This document shows positions 1 through 7,800 of a stretch of DNA of 10,176 nt, piece after piece. Each line of letters opens with the position of its first letter. Position 1 is the first letter of the stretch. The DNA is from Gammaproteobacteria bacterium (lineage in GTDB: Bacteria > Pseudomonadota > Gammaproteobacteria > UBA9214), in assembly GCA_030632175.1 (NCBI GenBank), contig DAOVVG010000066.1, forward strand, positions 1 through 10,176, read 5' to 3'. The notes beneath the pieces were generated by a model. That model searched no databases. It saw nothing but the letters and a program-made list of their open reading frames with translations, and was not told the DNA's origin. Made by a program: the position numbers and the translations under genes.

Positions 1-58
1 GAATGATCGCGGGTAATATCTCAAGCTGCTATCCCTGATAACAGCACACATCACACAC

Positions 59-90
59 AAAAAAGCCCGCAGCTGTTGCGGGCTTTTTTT
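59..90 (-). terminator. Rho-independent terminator after tRNA-Thr
   Basis: A perfect 7-bp GC-rich stem (GCCCGCA at 65-71 pairs with TGCGGGC at 77-83) has a 5-nt loop. It is flanked by a run of A (59-64) on one side and a run of T (84-90) on the other. On the minus strand it lies 4 nt past the CCA end of the tRNA gene and is followed by six T, so it should end the tRNA transcript. The symmetric A and T tracts mean it could also stop plus-strand transcription arriving from the left of the window. Confidence 0.9.
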
Positions 91-94
91 ATAC

Positions 95-170
95 TGGTGC
101 CGGAGAGAGGAATTGAACCCCCGACCTTCTCATTACGAGTGAGCTGCTCTACCGACTGAGCTACTCCGGC
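95..170 (-). tRNA. tRNA-Thr (anticodon CGT)
   Basis: Read on the minus strand, this 76-nt segment folds as a complete tRNA. The 7-bp acceptor stem is GCCGGAG/CTCCGGC. The D stem is GCTC/GAGC and the T arm contains GTTCAAT. The 3' CCA is genomically encoded (TGG at 95-97). The anticodon loop reads CTCGTAA, giving anticodon CGT, which decodes the threonine codon ACG. The imperfect first pair of the anticodon stem (G27 opposite A43) also occurs, as I recall, in E. coli thrW, which has the same anticodon. A terminator follows directly. A possible -10 box (TATAGT on the minus strand, 184-189) lies 13 nt upstream of the 5' end, with no convincing -35. Confidence 0.96.
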
Positions 171-183
171 TCTGCGGTGAGAG

Positions 184-189
184 ACTATA
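184..189 (-). promoter_or_regulatory. Possible -10 box of tRNA-Thr
   Basis: TATAGT on the minus strand lies 13 nt upstream of the mature tRNA 5' end, a suitable distance for a -10 element. I find no good -35 at 16-18 nt. The tRNA may instead be cotranscribed with the preceding Fur-family gene, whose stop codon is 47 nt from the tRNA. Confidence 0.35.
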
Positions 190-217
190 AAGCAGGGAGG
201 AGAAATTTGCTACGTGG

Positions 218-658
218 TCAGTTAACAGCTTCCTCGCTGCGCAGACGAATAATCACATCCACGCCTTCAGCAACCGTGCCATCCGGCAGCTTCGGTAAAT
301 CGTTGATCTGCAGATCAGTCGAGTCGATATCAATCAGTTCACCGGTATCGACATTATAAAAATGATGGTGGTTGGAAGTATTGGGGTCATAGAACACGCG
401 TGTGGGGTCAACAATAACCTCGCGCACCAGACCATTGCGTGCAAACAGCCCCAGGGTGTTATAGACCGTCGCCTTCGATACCCGGTCACGGCCCTCGTTC
501 ACGGATGTCATTACCTGGTCAGCGGAATAATGCTGCCGGCTCTCGAACAATACCCGCGCAATCATTAAACGCTGCTGCGTTGGCAGTATCCCGTGTTCGC
601 GTAACAAACGGGCAACATCTTGCTTGCTGCTTACTTGACTATCTGTTTGATTTTCCAT
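218..658 (-). CDS. Fur-superfamily transcriptional regulator, Irr-like
   Basis: A 146-residue DNA-binding repressor of the Fur superfamily (Fur/PerR/Irr). An N-terminal winged helix contains the recognition-helix signature SKATVYNTLGLF (61-72). A C-terminal metal-binding and dimerisation domain contains DPNTSNHHHFYNVDTGELID (91-110). The His triplet at 97-99 and the following D/E residues resemble rhizobial Irr. There are no cysteines at all, so the CxxC structural zinc sites of classical Fur, Zur and Bacillus PerR are absent, and so is the Cys-containing haem regulatory motif of Bradyrhizobium Irr. Iron, haem or peroxide sensing is therefore inferred; the effector is not shown by the sequence. 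I chose the start at 658 because AAGG lies 6 nt upstream and the protein then has normal family length. The frame stays open to 844, but that would overlap the thiO 3' end and add an unconserved N-terminus. It lies downstream of thiO in the same direction, with its own putative promoter. Confidence 0.9.
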   Translation of the reverse strand: MENQTDSQVSSKQDVARLLREHGILPTQQRLMIARVLFESRQHYSADQVMTSVNEGRDRVSKATVYNTLGLFARNGLVREVIVDPTRVFYDPNTSNHHHFYNVDTGELIDIDSTDLQINDLPKLPDGTVAEGVDVIIRLRSEEAVN

Positions 659-701
659 AAATAACCTTATAATACGTATGGACCCTCCATGGGCATTTTC
701 C

Positions 702-717
702 ATTAGTCTAATTATAA
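702..717 (-). promoter_or_regulatory. Putative promoter and operator of the Fur-family gene
   Basis: On the minus strand a consensus -10 hexamer TATAAT (711-716) overlaps a perfect odd inverted repeat, ATTAG-A-CTAAT (702-712), which would span the start of transcription. The TTAG/CTAA core is similar in kind to half-sites bound by Irr and PerR proteins, so negative autoregulation is a reasonable inference. A second TTATAAT half-site sits in inverted orientation at 667-673. No good -35 hexamer is visible at 16-18 nt. Confidence 0.4.
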
Positions 718-791
718 GCCTGCCAGATTGGTTTCGTCTATTCAAAACCTGCCAGGCAGCAAGCCGGGCACGCCACTCTCGCTCACCAACA

Positions 792-1886
792 TCAAAGCGT
801 ATAAGGTGTGAACGGGGTGAAACTTTCCCGCCCGAGCATGCCATCCACTAACAGCTGCGCCGAGGCCGGCGCCATGACCACGCCATTACGGAAATGGCCG
901 GTATTCATGTACAAACCGCTGATCTGCGGGTGCTCCCCGATAAACGGGATACCGTCTGTGGTGCCGGGTCGCAAGCCTGCCCAGTGTTTAATGATCTTGT
1001 ATTCAGACAGGGCAGGCACAAGTTTTACCGCCTTTTCTGCCAGCACTTCCCGTGCTACCTGTGTGGTTTTCTTGGTATAGCCGGTGTACTCCAGTGTGCT
1101 GCCTGCCAGTACCAAACCGTTCTGACGTGGAATCAGATAATAGTCACCGTACATGGTGATGTGGCGCAGCAAACCGGGGCGCGCTTCAAACATGATCATC
1201 TGTCCGAGGACCGGCTCCACCGCCAGTTCCAGCCCGGCCTGCCGCATAATCAGGGAACTCCATGCGCCACCGGCTATTACCACGCGGTCCGCGGTCAATT
1301 CTCCCTGACTGGTTTTTACACCCCGAATGCTGTTCGACTTGATGGAGAGACCGGTAACTTCGGTATGCTCGCGCAGATCAATACCCTGCAACTGTATTGA
1401 CCTGGACAATGCTGTACAAAGCAGGGGATTGCGGATCTGTGCCACATCGGGCAACAGCAGACTGGTCACCGCAGTCTGCGCGACCTCCGGATCCAGCTGA
1501 CGTGTCTGTTGCTGGTCGACGACCTGAACGCGCGTCTGATACCTGGCTGCCCAATCGCTGATGCGACGCTCCAGTGGGGTATCCAGAAACAGGACACCGG
1601 ACTGCACCCATTCAGCATCAACGCCAGTCTGCTCCAGCAGCTCTTTGACCAGCCCCGGATAGTAGCGCTGGCTCCAGACCACCAGTTCGGATATCGCATC
1701 CGCATACTGCCAGGGGATAAGCGGTGACAGTATGCCACCGCCAGCCCAGGAGGCCTCCCTTCCCGCCTCACCCCGGTCCAGCAGGGCAACAGACATCCCC
1801 GCTGCCTGCAGGGCCCGCGCGGACAACATGCCCAGTAATCCCGCCCCCACCACAATGCAGTCAAAACTGGTCGTGTTTCCCGCCAT
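792..1886 (-). CDS. thiO: Glycine oxidase ThiO (thiamine biosynthesis)
   Basis: A 364-residue FAD-dependent amine oxidase of the DAO superfamily. It oxidises glycine to iminoacetate (dehydroglycine) with release of hydrogen peroxide, supplying the glycine-derived part of the thiazole ring of thiamine in the cytoplasm. The N-terminal Rossmann fold shows GAGLLG (14-19) and the acidic D37 that ends strand 2 and should bind the FAD ribose. The family block GREASWAGGGILSP follows (42-55). Near the C-terminus are GLRPGTTDGIPFIG and GHFRNG; R306 and R333 have the same 27-residue spacing as the substrate-site arginines R302 and R329 of Bacillus subtilis glycine oxidase. Length is typical. The start at 1886 has GGAAG 7 nt upstream. 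An ATG at 1891 is out of frame. No other thiamine genes are visible. Its position next to the pilin operon matches P. aeruginosa, as I recall. Confidence 0.93.
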   Translation of the reverse strand: MAGNTTSFDCIVVGAGLLGMLSARALQAAGMSVALLDRGEAGREASWAGGGILSPLIPWQYADAISELVVWSQRYYPGLVKELLEQTGVDAEWVQSGVLFLDTPLERRISDWAARYQTRVQVVDQQQTRQLDPEVAQTAVTSLLLPDVAQIRNPLLCTALSRSIQLQGIDLREHTEVTGLSIKSNSIRGVKTSQGELTADRVVIAGGAWSSLIMRQAGLELAVEPVLGQMIMFEARPGLLRHITMYGDYYLIPRQNGLVLAGSTLEYTGYTKKTTQVAREVLAEKAVKLVPALSEYKIIKHWAGLRPGTTDGIPFIGEHPQISGLYMNTGHFRNGVVMAPASAQLLVDGMLGRESFTPFTPYTL

Positions 1887-2125
1887 GCCATTGCTTCCGT
1901 TTTTACTGCCAGTTTGCGACGGCGGTCACCCGGCCACCATCAAGAACGCATGCATCCAGCCGATAGCTAGAGCTGAACATATATCCTTTATAATCAGTCG
2001 CTTTTCACAATGTTGACGCCGGCGACGGTTGCCGCAGGCAAAATGCGCGACTGAACCCGCCTATCGGGTTAAATTAACCGCTTATCTTATAGCGGATGAC
2101 ACAGATGAGCGAGGTTTGTAGAACT
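1887..2125. other. Divergent intergenic region between thiO and the pilin operon
   Basis: No coding region or RNA gene is apparent. The segment must hold the promoters of thiO (leftward) and of the minor pilin operon (rightward). A TATAAT occurs on the plus strand near 1990 and a TTGACG at 2013-2018, but neither has a good partner at normal spacing. I therefore do not assign a promoter. Several short perfect inverted repeats cluster at 2029-2079 and are listed separately. Confidence 0.6.
2029..2079. promoter_or_regulatory. Cluster of three small inverted repeats upstream of fimT
   Basis: Three perfect inverted repeats lie within about 50 bp: TTGCC-GCA-GGCAA (2029-2041), AACCCG-5nt-CGGGTT (2054-2070) and GGTTAA-A-TTAACC (2067-2079). 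The last two share the GGTT at 2067-2070 and so could form alternative pairings. They end about 47 bp before the likely start codon of the first pilin gene. They may be operator sites or a leader RNA structure. No known regulator motif is recognised. Confidence 0.35.
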
Positions 2126-2686
2126 ATGTATATGGAAAGACAAAACGGATTCACCCTGGTTGAGTTGCTGATCACGATTGTGGTCGTCAGCATCCTGCTC
2201 GCAACCGCTATTCCCAGTTTTATGCAGTTCATAAAGAACAACCGGGTGACAGGACAGGCCAACAGTTTCGTGGTCAGTACCCAGATGGCCCGCAATGAAG
2301 CGGTCAAACGCGGTGCCGGCACTACCCTGTGTGCGGCCAACGCGGATCTGGATGGCTGTTCCGGCAGCAACGACTGGTCTACCGGCTGGATCGTTTTCTC
2401 TGACTTGAATCGTGATGGTGCCATTAACACCGTGACCGCAACCGCAACCAGTGGCACTACCTGCCTGGAAACCGAAGACTGCCTGATAAACACCGTCGCC
2501 GGACCGGCACGCAGCACCCTGACCGCTAACAGCAGCGACATCCGTTTTCTGCCGACCGGGCAGACCTCCAACGGGCCGATCACCCTCACGCTAAAAGCAG
2601 ATGATTGTGACCACAAACAGGAACGCGACATCACCATTACCCTGCAGGGCCACACTAACGTGACCGAACAAGCATGTACCCCATAA
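2126..2686 (+). CDS. fimT: Type IV pilus minor pilin, GspH/FimT family (FimT/FimU)
   Basis: A 186-residue prepilin, the first gene of the operon. The class III leader MYMERQNG is cut by prepilin peptidase before FTLVELLI, with Glu at mature +5, and is followed by the hydrophobic N-terminal helix. The globular part carries the GspH/FimT pattern: QMARNEAVKRG, then a Cys-containing segment and STGWIVFSDLNRDG. FimU/GspH proteins form part of the tip complex that primes pilus assembly; some FimT proteins instead bind DNA during transformation. The GRxR C-terminal motif of DNA-binding FimT is not present; the equivalent place reads GHTNV, so a FimU-like role is more likely. The start at 2126 gives a leader of normal length, with GAGG 11 nt upstream. 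Starts at 2096, 2105 and 2132 are also possible in frame. Confidence 0.88.
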   Translation: MYMERQNGFTLVELLITIVVVSILLATAIPSFMQFIKNNRVTGQANSFVVSTQMARNEAVKRGAGTTLCAANADLDGCSGSNDWSTGWIVFSDLNRDGAINTVTATATSGTTCLETEDCLINTVAGPARSTLTANSSDIRFLPTGQTSNGPITLTLKADDCDHKQERDITITLQGHTNVTEQACTP

Positions 2687-2706
2687 AAAGGACACCCGCC
2701 ATCGTG

Positions 2707-3210
2707 ATGCACAAAGCCGGACATACCAGGAACAAACAGCAAGGTTTTACCCTGCTGGAAGTGCTGATTGCCTTGCTGATCCTGTCTATCGGACTGCTGG
2801 GGCTGGCCGCCCTGCAAACAATCGGCCTGCGATCCAACGAAATGGCAAGCATGCGCACCTCATCTACCATGCTGGCCTATGACGTAACCGACCGCATGCG
2901 TGCCAACCCGCAGGGCATCACCGATGGCGATTATGTCATCGACTCCAGCCCGATAACCGGTACGCCTACTGATTGCACATCAACTGACTGCACCACTACA
3001 CAGCTGGCCACTTATGATCTCAGCCAGTGGAAAAACGCCGTGGCAGCACTGCCCGGAGGACTGGCGGACATCACCCAGGATGCCGGCCCGCCACTCACTC
3101 ACACCATCACTGTTCGCTGGGACGAAAACCGCACCGGCGCGGCAGGCCTGAATTGTCCGCCGCTGGACAGTGATGATCTCCGCTGCTTTCGACTGATTTT
3201 CTCGGAATAA
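2707..3210 (+). CDS. pilV: Type IV pilus minor pilin PilV
   Basis: A minor pilin (167 residues from the chosen start) with leader MHKAGHTRNKQQG, cleavage before FTLLEVLIALLILSIGLLGL, and Glu at +5. The GLLGLAALQ stretch after the hydrophobic helix and the following ANPQG segment are typical of PilV, the type IV pilus counterpart of GspI. It should join the FimU-PilV-PilW-PilX priming complex in the inner membrane and then the pilus tip. The start is uncertain. ATG 2707 and GTG 2704 lie 14 and 11 nt after an AAAGGA motif (2687-2692). ATG 2674 would overlap the previous gene and give a 24-residue leader with no ribosome site in front. The C-terminal third contains several Cys (CTSTDC, NC, RC) that may form disulfides. 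Confidence 0.9.
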   Translation: MHKAGHTRNKQQGFTLLEVLIALLILSIGLLGLAALQTIGLRSNEMASMRTSSTMLAYDVTDRMRANPQGITDGDYVIDSSPITGTPTDCTSTDCTTTQLATYDLSQWKNAVAALPGGLADITQDAGPPLTHTITVRWDENRTGAAGLNCPPLDSDDLRCFRLIFSE

Positions 3211-3212
3211 CT

Positions 3213-4301
3213 ATGCGTACACAAAAATACACAACCCGATCACACTACCGCTGCCGTGGCTTCAGTATGGTAGAACTTATGGTAGCCCTGGTAATCACAC
3301 TCATCCTGCTGGCCGGTATCGGGCAGATCTTTCTCAGCTCGAAAAAAAGCTTTGTCATACAAAACAGCCTCGGACGCATCCAGGAGAACGGGCGCTATGC
3401 CATGGATGTCGTTATCTCGGACCTGCGGCGCGCCAGTTACTGGGGCGGTAATGCCGACATCAGCACCATCACCGGCACACAGGGCGTCAATCTTGCAGCC
3501 GCAGAAGCATGCACCGACACATCTTCCGGCCCATCCGACTGGTCACGCATGCTGGGCCGTGGCGTTTACGGCATGGATCTTACCGGCTCTGAAAAGCCAT
3601 CGGATACCGGCAACGACTACAGTTGCATCAAGGATGCCGGCGCCACGCCCTATGTAAGAGGCGACGTGTTTCTGGTGCGTTACGCGCACCCGTCTGCCAT
3701 TGGCAGCATCACCAAACCCCTCCCCTGTAATCAGTCCGCACCGAACTCGACGATCAGTGACTGTTACCCGAATGAATATTTCCTGCGTTCTTCACTGTTC
3801 AGGGGGCGCCTGTTTCAGGGCATCAACAGTGAGGATTCTGACAACGATCTTGTTGCGCCTGCTATCAGAACCGCTGAACTGGTTGCACGTGCCTATTATG
3901 TGGGTACTTCCAACAATGCCTCGGCGTGCCCTGCCGATGGCGCCGTACCATCGCTTTTCCGGGTCAGTCTCGTCAACGGCGTATTTTCTGCAGGAGAAGT
4001 GGCCTACGGCGTTGATAATCTGCAAATAAAATACGGCGTCGACTCCAGCGGCGATGGCGTTGTCAACCGTTACTACGACGGCGACGCAATTGATTCAACC
4101 GACGCTACAAAGCCCGACTGGGAAAGCGTTGTCGCCGCACGTGTCTGGCTGCTGGTCCGCGCCGAATGCCCGGAAACCGGCTTCACCAACGACAACACTT
4201 ATGTCATGGGCAACGAGAGCTATACCCCGGCAGACACTGCCGGCCGCGGTTACCGCCGCAAGCTCTATACCTCAACAGTAAAACTGCGTAACAGCAGATA
4301 G
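3213..4301 (+). CDS. pilW: Type IV pilus minor pilin PilW
   Basis: A 362-residue minor pilin, large as usual for PilW (counterpart of GspJ). Leader MRTQKYTTRSHYRCRG is followed by the cleavage site and FSMVELMVALVITLILLAGI, with Glu at +5. Family-typical segments are QENGRYAMDVVISDLRRASY just after the N-terminal helix, and a C-terminal VVAARVWLLVRAE strand. The start codon is 3 nt after the pilV stop, indicating translational coupling, with GGA in the end of pilV as ribosome site. It is expected in the tip complex with PilV, PilX and PilY1. An Asp-rich stretch (DSSGDGVVNRYYDGDAIDSTD) resembles a calcium-binding loop, but this is not certain. Confidence 0.92.
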   Translation: MRTQKYTTRSHYRCRGFSMVELMVALVITLILLAGIGQIFLSSKKSFVIQNSLGRIQENGRYAMDVVISDLRRASYWGGNADISTITGTQGVNLAAAEACTDTSSGPSDWSRMLGRGVYGMDLTGSEKPSDTGNDYSCIKDAGATPYVRGDVFLVRYAHPSAIGSITKPLPCNQSAPNSTISDCYPNEYFLRSSLFRGRLFQGINSEDSDNDLVAPAIRTAELVARAYYVGTSNNASACPADGAVPSLFRVSLVNGVFSAGEVAYGVDNLQIKYGVDSSGDGVVNRYYDGDAIDSTDATKPDWESVVAARVWLLVRAECPETGFTNDNTYVMGNESYTPADTAGRGYRRKLYTSTVKLRNSR

Positions 4302-4315
4302 GCCGGAGACAGAAC

Positions 4316-4849
4316 ATGCATAAACAGCTGCACAAAAGTTATCGATCATGTCACCGTCAGGCCGGCGCTGCCCTGTTCATGGCGCTGATCTTTCTGTTGA
4401 TCCTGACCATCCTCGGCGTATTTGGAATGAATGTTTCACGGCTTGAAAACCTGATGGCTGGTAACACCCAGTTTCAGACCACGGCCTTGAACAACGCGGA
4501 ATACACACTCGCGAGAGGCATCGAAGATATCCAGCTGGTGGAATCAAGCGGCTCTTCCTACCCGACGACCGCAGGCTATCACACCGCCGGTGATATTGAC
4601 CCATCCGACCTGGTCTGGGGTTTTACCAAGAAAAATGTATCCCTGCCCGATGGCAGTACCGGCGATTACGTCATCATTAATGCAGGCACCGATAACGACG
4701 ACGGTGAAGACAGTTCCTACACAGGCACTATTTTGCCGCCGCCCGGCTCTATCGTCCAGGTCTTCCTGGTCACCGCCCAAAGTGAAAGTTCCAGGGGTGC
4801 AAAACGCATTGTGCAATCAGTGGTTGTCACTGACCCGCTGATCCCCTGA
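4316..4849 (+). CDS. pilX: Type IV pilus minor pilin PilX
   Basis: A 177-residue minor pilin of the PilX type, the counterpart of pseudopilin GspK. A 17-residue leader ends in RQAG, and the mature part starts AALFMALIFLLILTILGVFG. Position +5 is Met, not Glu. Absence of Glu5 is characteristic of the PilX/GspK position at the tip, where no preceding subunit needs to be docked. The motif SRLENLMAGNTQFQTTALNN after the helix is typical of the PilX N-terminal family. GGAG lies 7 nt before the start, and the gap to pilW is 14 bp. Its expected partner is PilY1, encoded directly downstream. Confidence 0.92.
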   Translation: MHKQLHKSYRSCHRQAGAALFMALIFLLILTILGVFGMNVSRLENLMAGNTQFQTTALNNAEYTLARGIEDIQLVESSGSSYPTTAGYHTAGDIDPSDLVWGFTKKNVSLPDGSTGDYVIINAGTDNDDGEDSSYTGTILPPPGSIVQVFLVTAQSESSRGAKRIVQSVVVTDPLIP

Positions 4850-4865
4850 TATACGGAGAAGTCCC

Positions 4866-7800
4866 ATGAAAATAAAACACACATCCTGGAAAACTATCAG
4901 CGCCATGACCATGGTCGTCAGTGGCCTGTTATACGCTGTCGCTGTCTTCGACCCGGTCAGCCAGCCCACCGTCACACTCGGCGAATATGCCATTAAAAAC
5001 CGGGATTTGCTCGATGGCCCGACCAAGGCCTACCGCTCCTGGTTTGAAAACGGTGCATGGCAGGGTGATCTCATTGAGTATGACATCAGCATCGATGGCT
5101 CGCGTTTGCTGAACCATACCCTGGTGGGCTCCAATGATGACGCCGCCCTGATCGCGCTGGCCGAGGACTCAACCAAGAACTGGTTGGCACGCGCCACCTT
5201 CCTGAATAAAGAAGAAGACATCACCGATTACTGGAAGGAAGAAACAACCGGTGGACGCAGGCTGTTCACCTACAACACCTCGGTACAGGTCTCCTTTCTC
5301 TGGGACAACCTGACGGCTGCACAGAAAATCTCGCTGGACTCAGCAACCATCAATGATCCCAACGGCGACGGTGACCCTGCCGACGCGGTTGACCCGGCCG
5401 TCAGTCAGAACAACAATTACTTTGGCCCGGTCTTCAATTTCATTCGTGGTGATCGCAGCAATGAAACCGACCAGACTGATGGCTTCCTGCGCAAACGTTA
5501 CAGCCTGCTGGGTGACATCACCAACACGCCTGTCTACATCGGACCGCCGCGCGAGCTGTTCACCAATTTTGAAGGCTATTCCGGCTTCAGGTACGCCAAC
5601 CGCAGCCGTGCCGGCGTCATTGCTACACCGGCCAATGACGGCATCCTGCACTTCTTTGCCGAGGCCGACGGCTCGGAAGCCCATGGTTATATCCCGTCCA
5701 TGGTGATTGAAAACCTGTTCCGCCTGGCTCAGCCTGCCTACGAACACACCTATTACCTCGACGGCGAAATGTTCGCCACCTCGGCACAGGTCGACCCCGA
5801 CCATTTCGCCTGCGTAGATTCGGATGATGTTAATGGCGACCCCATCAATGTCAGCGCCTGTGAATGGCGCACGGTACTCACCGGCGGTGGTGGCCACGGC
5901 TTTGAAGGGCTGTTCGCGCTGGACATCACCACACCGACCTACTCCAGCGACTCCGTCCTGTTTGAAAAGAGCGGTGGTGATTTCGGGCATATCTATGGCG
6001 CCCCGCGTATCGCTGCACTGGGTAGTGCAGCAGAACCGGACTGGTACGTATTCACCGGCAGCGGCTACAAGACAGCCTGTACCGGCGTCAACAATGCTAA
6101 CTGCAACACCAATCCCAGCCACCCGACCGCCCTGTTAATGGTCAGCCTGGCTGATCCAACCACGGTACACAAAATCGACACCTCGACCAATGGCGGCCTG
6201 TCCTCACCGGCCCTCCTCAGTAGCGATGACACCGACCTGACCGTGGAAACCGCCTTTGCCGGCGACATCAACGGCGACCTGTGGATATTCCGGTTTGACA
6301 AGGCGGATCCCGCCAACTCAACCTTTCGCAAGGTGTTCGATGGCGACCCCAACCTGCCGATCAGCAACACGCCGGCGGTGGTCGAACACCCGGATCCTAA
6401 TATCGGCGGTTATCTCGTCTACTTCGGCACCGGCAGCCTGTTCAGCCTGGAAGACACCCTGAATGATGCCGTTAATTCCGGCGGAAATTCTCTCTACAAC
6501 CAGGCCATCTATGGCATCCACATCAAGGACTCATGGGTAGACGGCACCGACACCAGCTTCGACCCGCTCGACAATGATGACTTGCAACTGCAGGCCCTGA
6601 ACCCGGTCGATCCGCCAATCTCGGTTACCTTTGCCAATAATGGCGAAACCAAAGTGGTACGTACCACCCCGGTCAACAAGCCGGTTAACTACAGCTGCGC
6701 GGACGGTGATAGCGTGTGCGAGGCAGCGCTGTTCAGTGGCTGGCGGCTGGAGTTCCCGATTTGTGGCGAACGCCTGACCGGCGCACCCTTCGTCCGTGCC
6801 AAACGGGTACAGTTCGTCACCACCAACCCGACCGGCCTCGACTGTGGCGGGCTTACAGTGGCCGGTGACAGCTGGATGATGTCACTGGATTTCCTCACCG
6901 GTGCCAGCGCCAACAAGGTGGTCTTTAACCTCAACGGTGACACCAAACTTGACTTACTCGATACAGCCAGCGGTGTACCACCGGTCGGCCTAAGCCTGGG
7001 CGAGGGCAACATCGCACAGCCGGTATTTGTACGACTGCGCGACGGTATCGACAAGATGTTCGTCAATGGGCTCATCCTGCCGGTTCCTCCGGTCACAGAG
7101 CCTGGCCCACTGCTGTTCGGTCACCTCGACGTGGTCACGGACAGCCCTGACGGTGGCGTGACGGCACCGAACCTGATCTTCAAACACAGCAACGGCTACC
7201 AGAATGACGATAATGACGGACTGAGTGAGGCTGTTGACGGTCTCGTACATGACTATGACACCACCAATGGCATTTCCTATGTCGATCTGTTTGAACTGGA
7301 GCCACGCCGCGGGCTTGCCAGCCTGGCACCGACATCCGGCAGCACTGACCCGGTGAGCTCCAATCCGGATGTCTGCAACGACGCCGATAACGACAAGCGG
7401 ATACTGGTAGGCGAAAAGTGCATCGAGGCCGTGGAAGCGGAACTCAATCGCAGCTATGACACCATCACACCCACGGTGACACTGGAAGAACCCGTCATCG
7501 TGCTGGGCGGTGAGAACACCTGTCCGGAAGACAGTGAAGACCGCTTTGGTCCTGTCTACAAAGAGATCAGGGATGATGCGGGTGAGGTGGTGAAGTGCGA
7601 AAAGACCATCATCGATCCCGAGTCTGAAACCTATAAACTGGATGGTGCAGACGGTGGTGAATTGCTCGCTGAGGACAAGCAATTCATGGTCGTGCTGGCC
7701 AACGCAGACCTTTCCCCGCTTGGCAGTCTGCAAATCGGTTGCAAGATCTGGAATGGCGGCCTGAATGCACAGGGTGTAAATGAATTCATTCAGTACCAGG

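Noticed and set aside
1..58. Left edge checked for an RNA gene or gene end
   Set aside because: No fold, ORF end or motif could be recognised in 58 bases.
747..757. AACCTGCCAGG also found at 9465-9475
   Set aside because: An 11-bp match in two unrelated intergenic places with different flanks; likely chance.
749..759. CTGCC-A-GGCAG palindrome after thiO, followed by TTTT on the minus strand
   Set aside because: As an RNA hairpin only four base pairs with a 3-nt loop can form, which is too weak to call a terminator.
659..844. In-frame N-terminal extension of the Fur-family gene to an ATG at 844
   Set aside because: It would overlap the thiO 3' end, cover the putative promoter and palindrome, and add about 62 residues not found in Fur proteins.
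1989..2018. TATAAT near 1990 and TTGACG at 2013-2018 as promoter elements for the pilin operon
   Set aside because: The two are in the wrong order for one promoter, and neither has a fitting partner at 16-18 bp.
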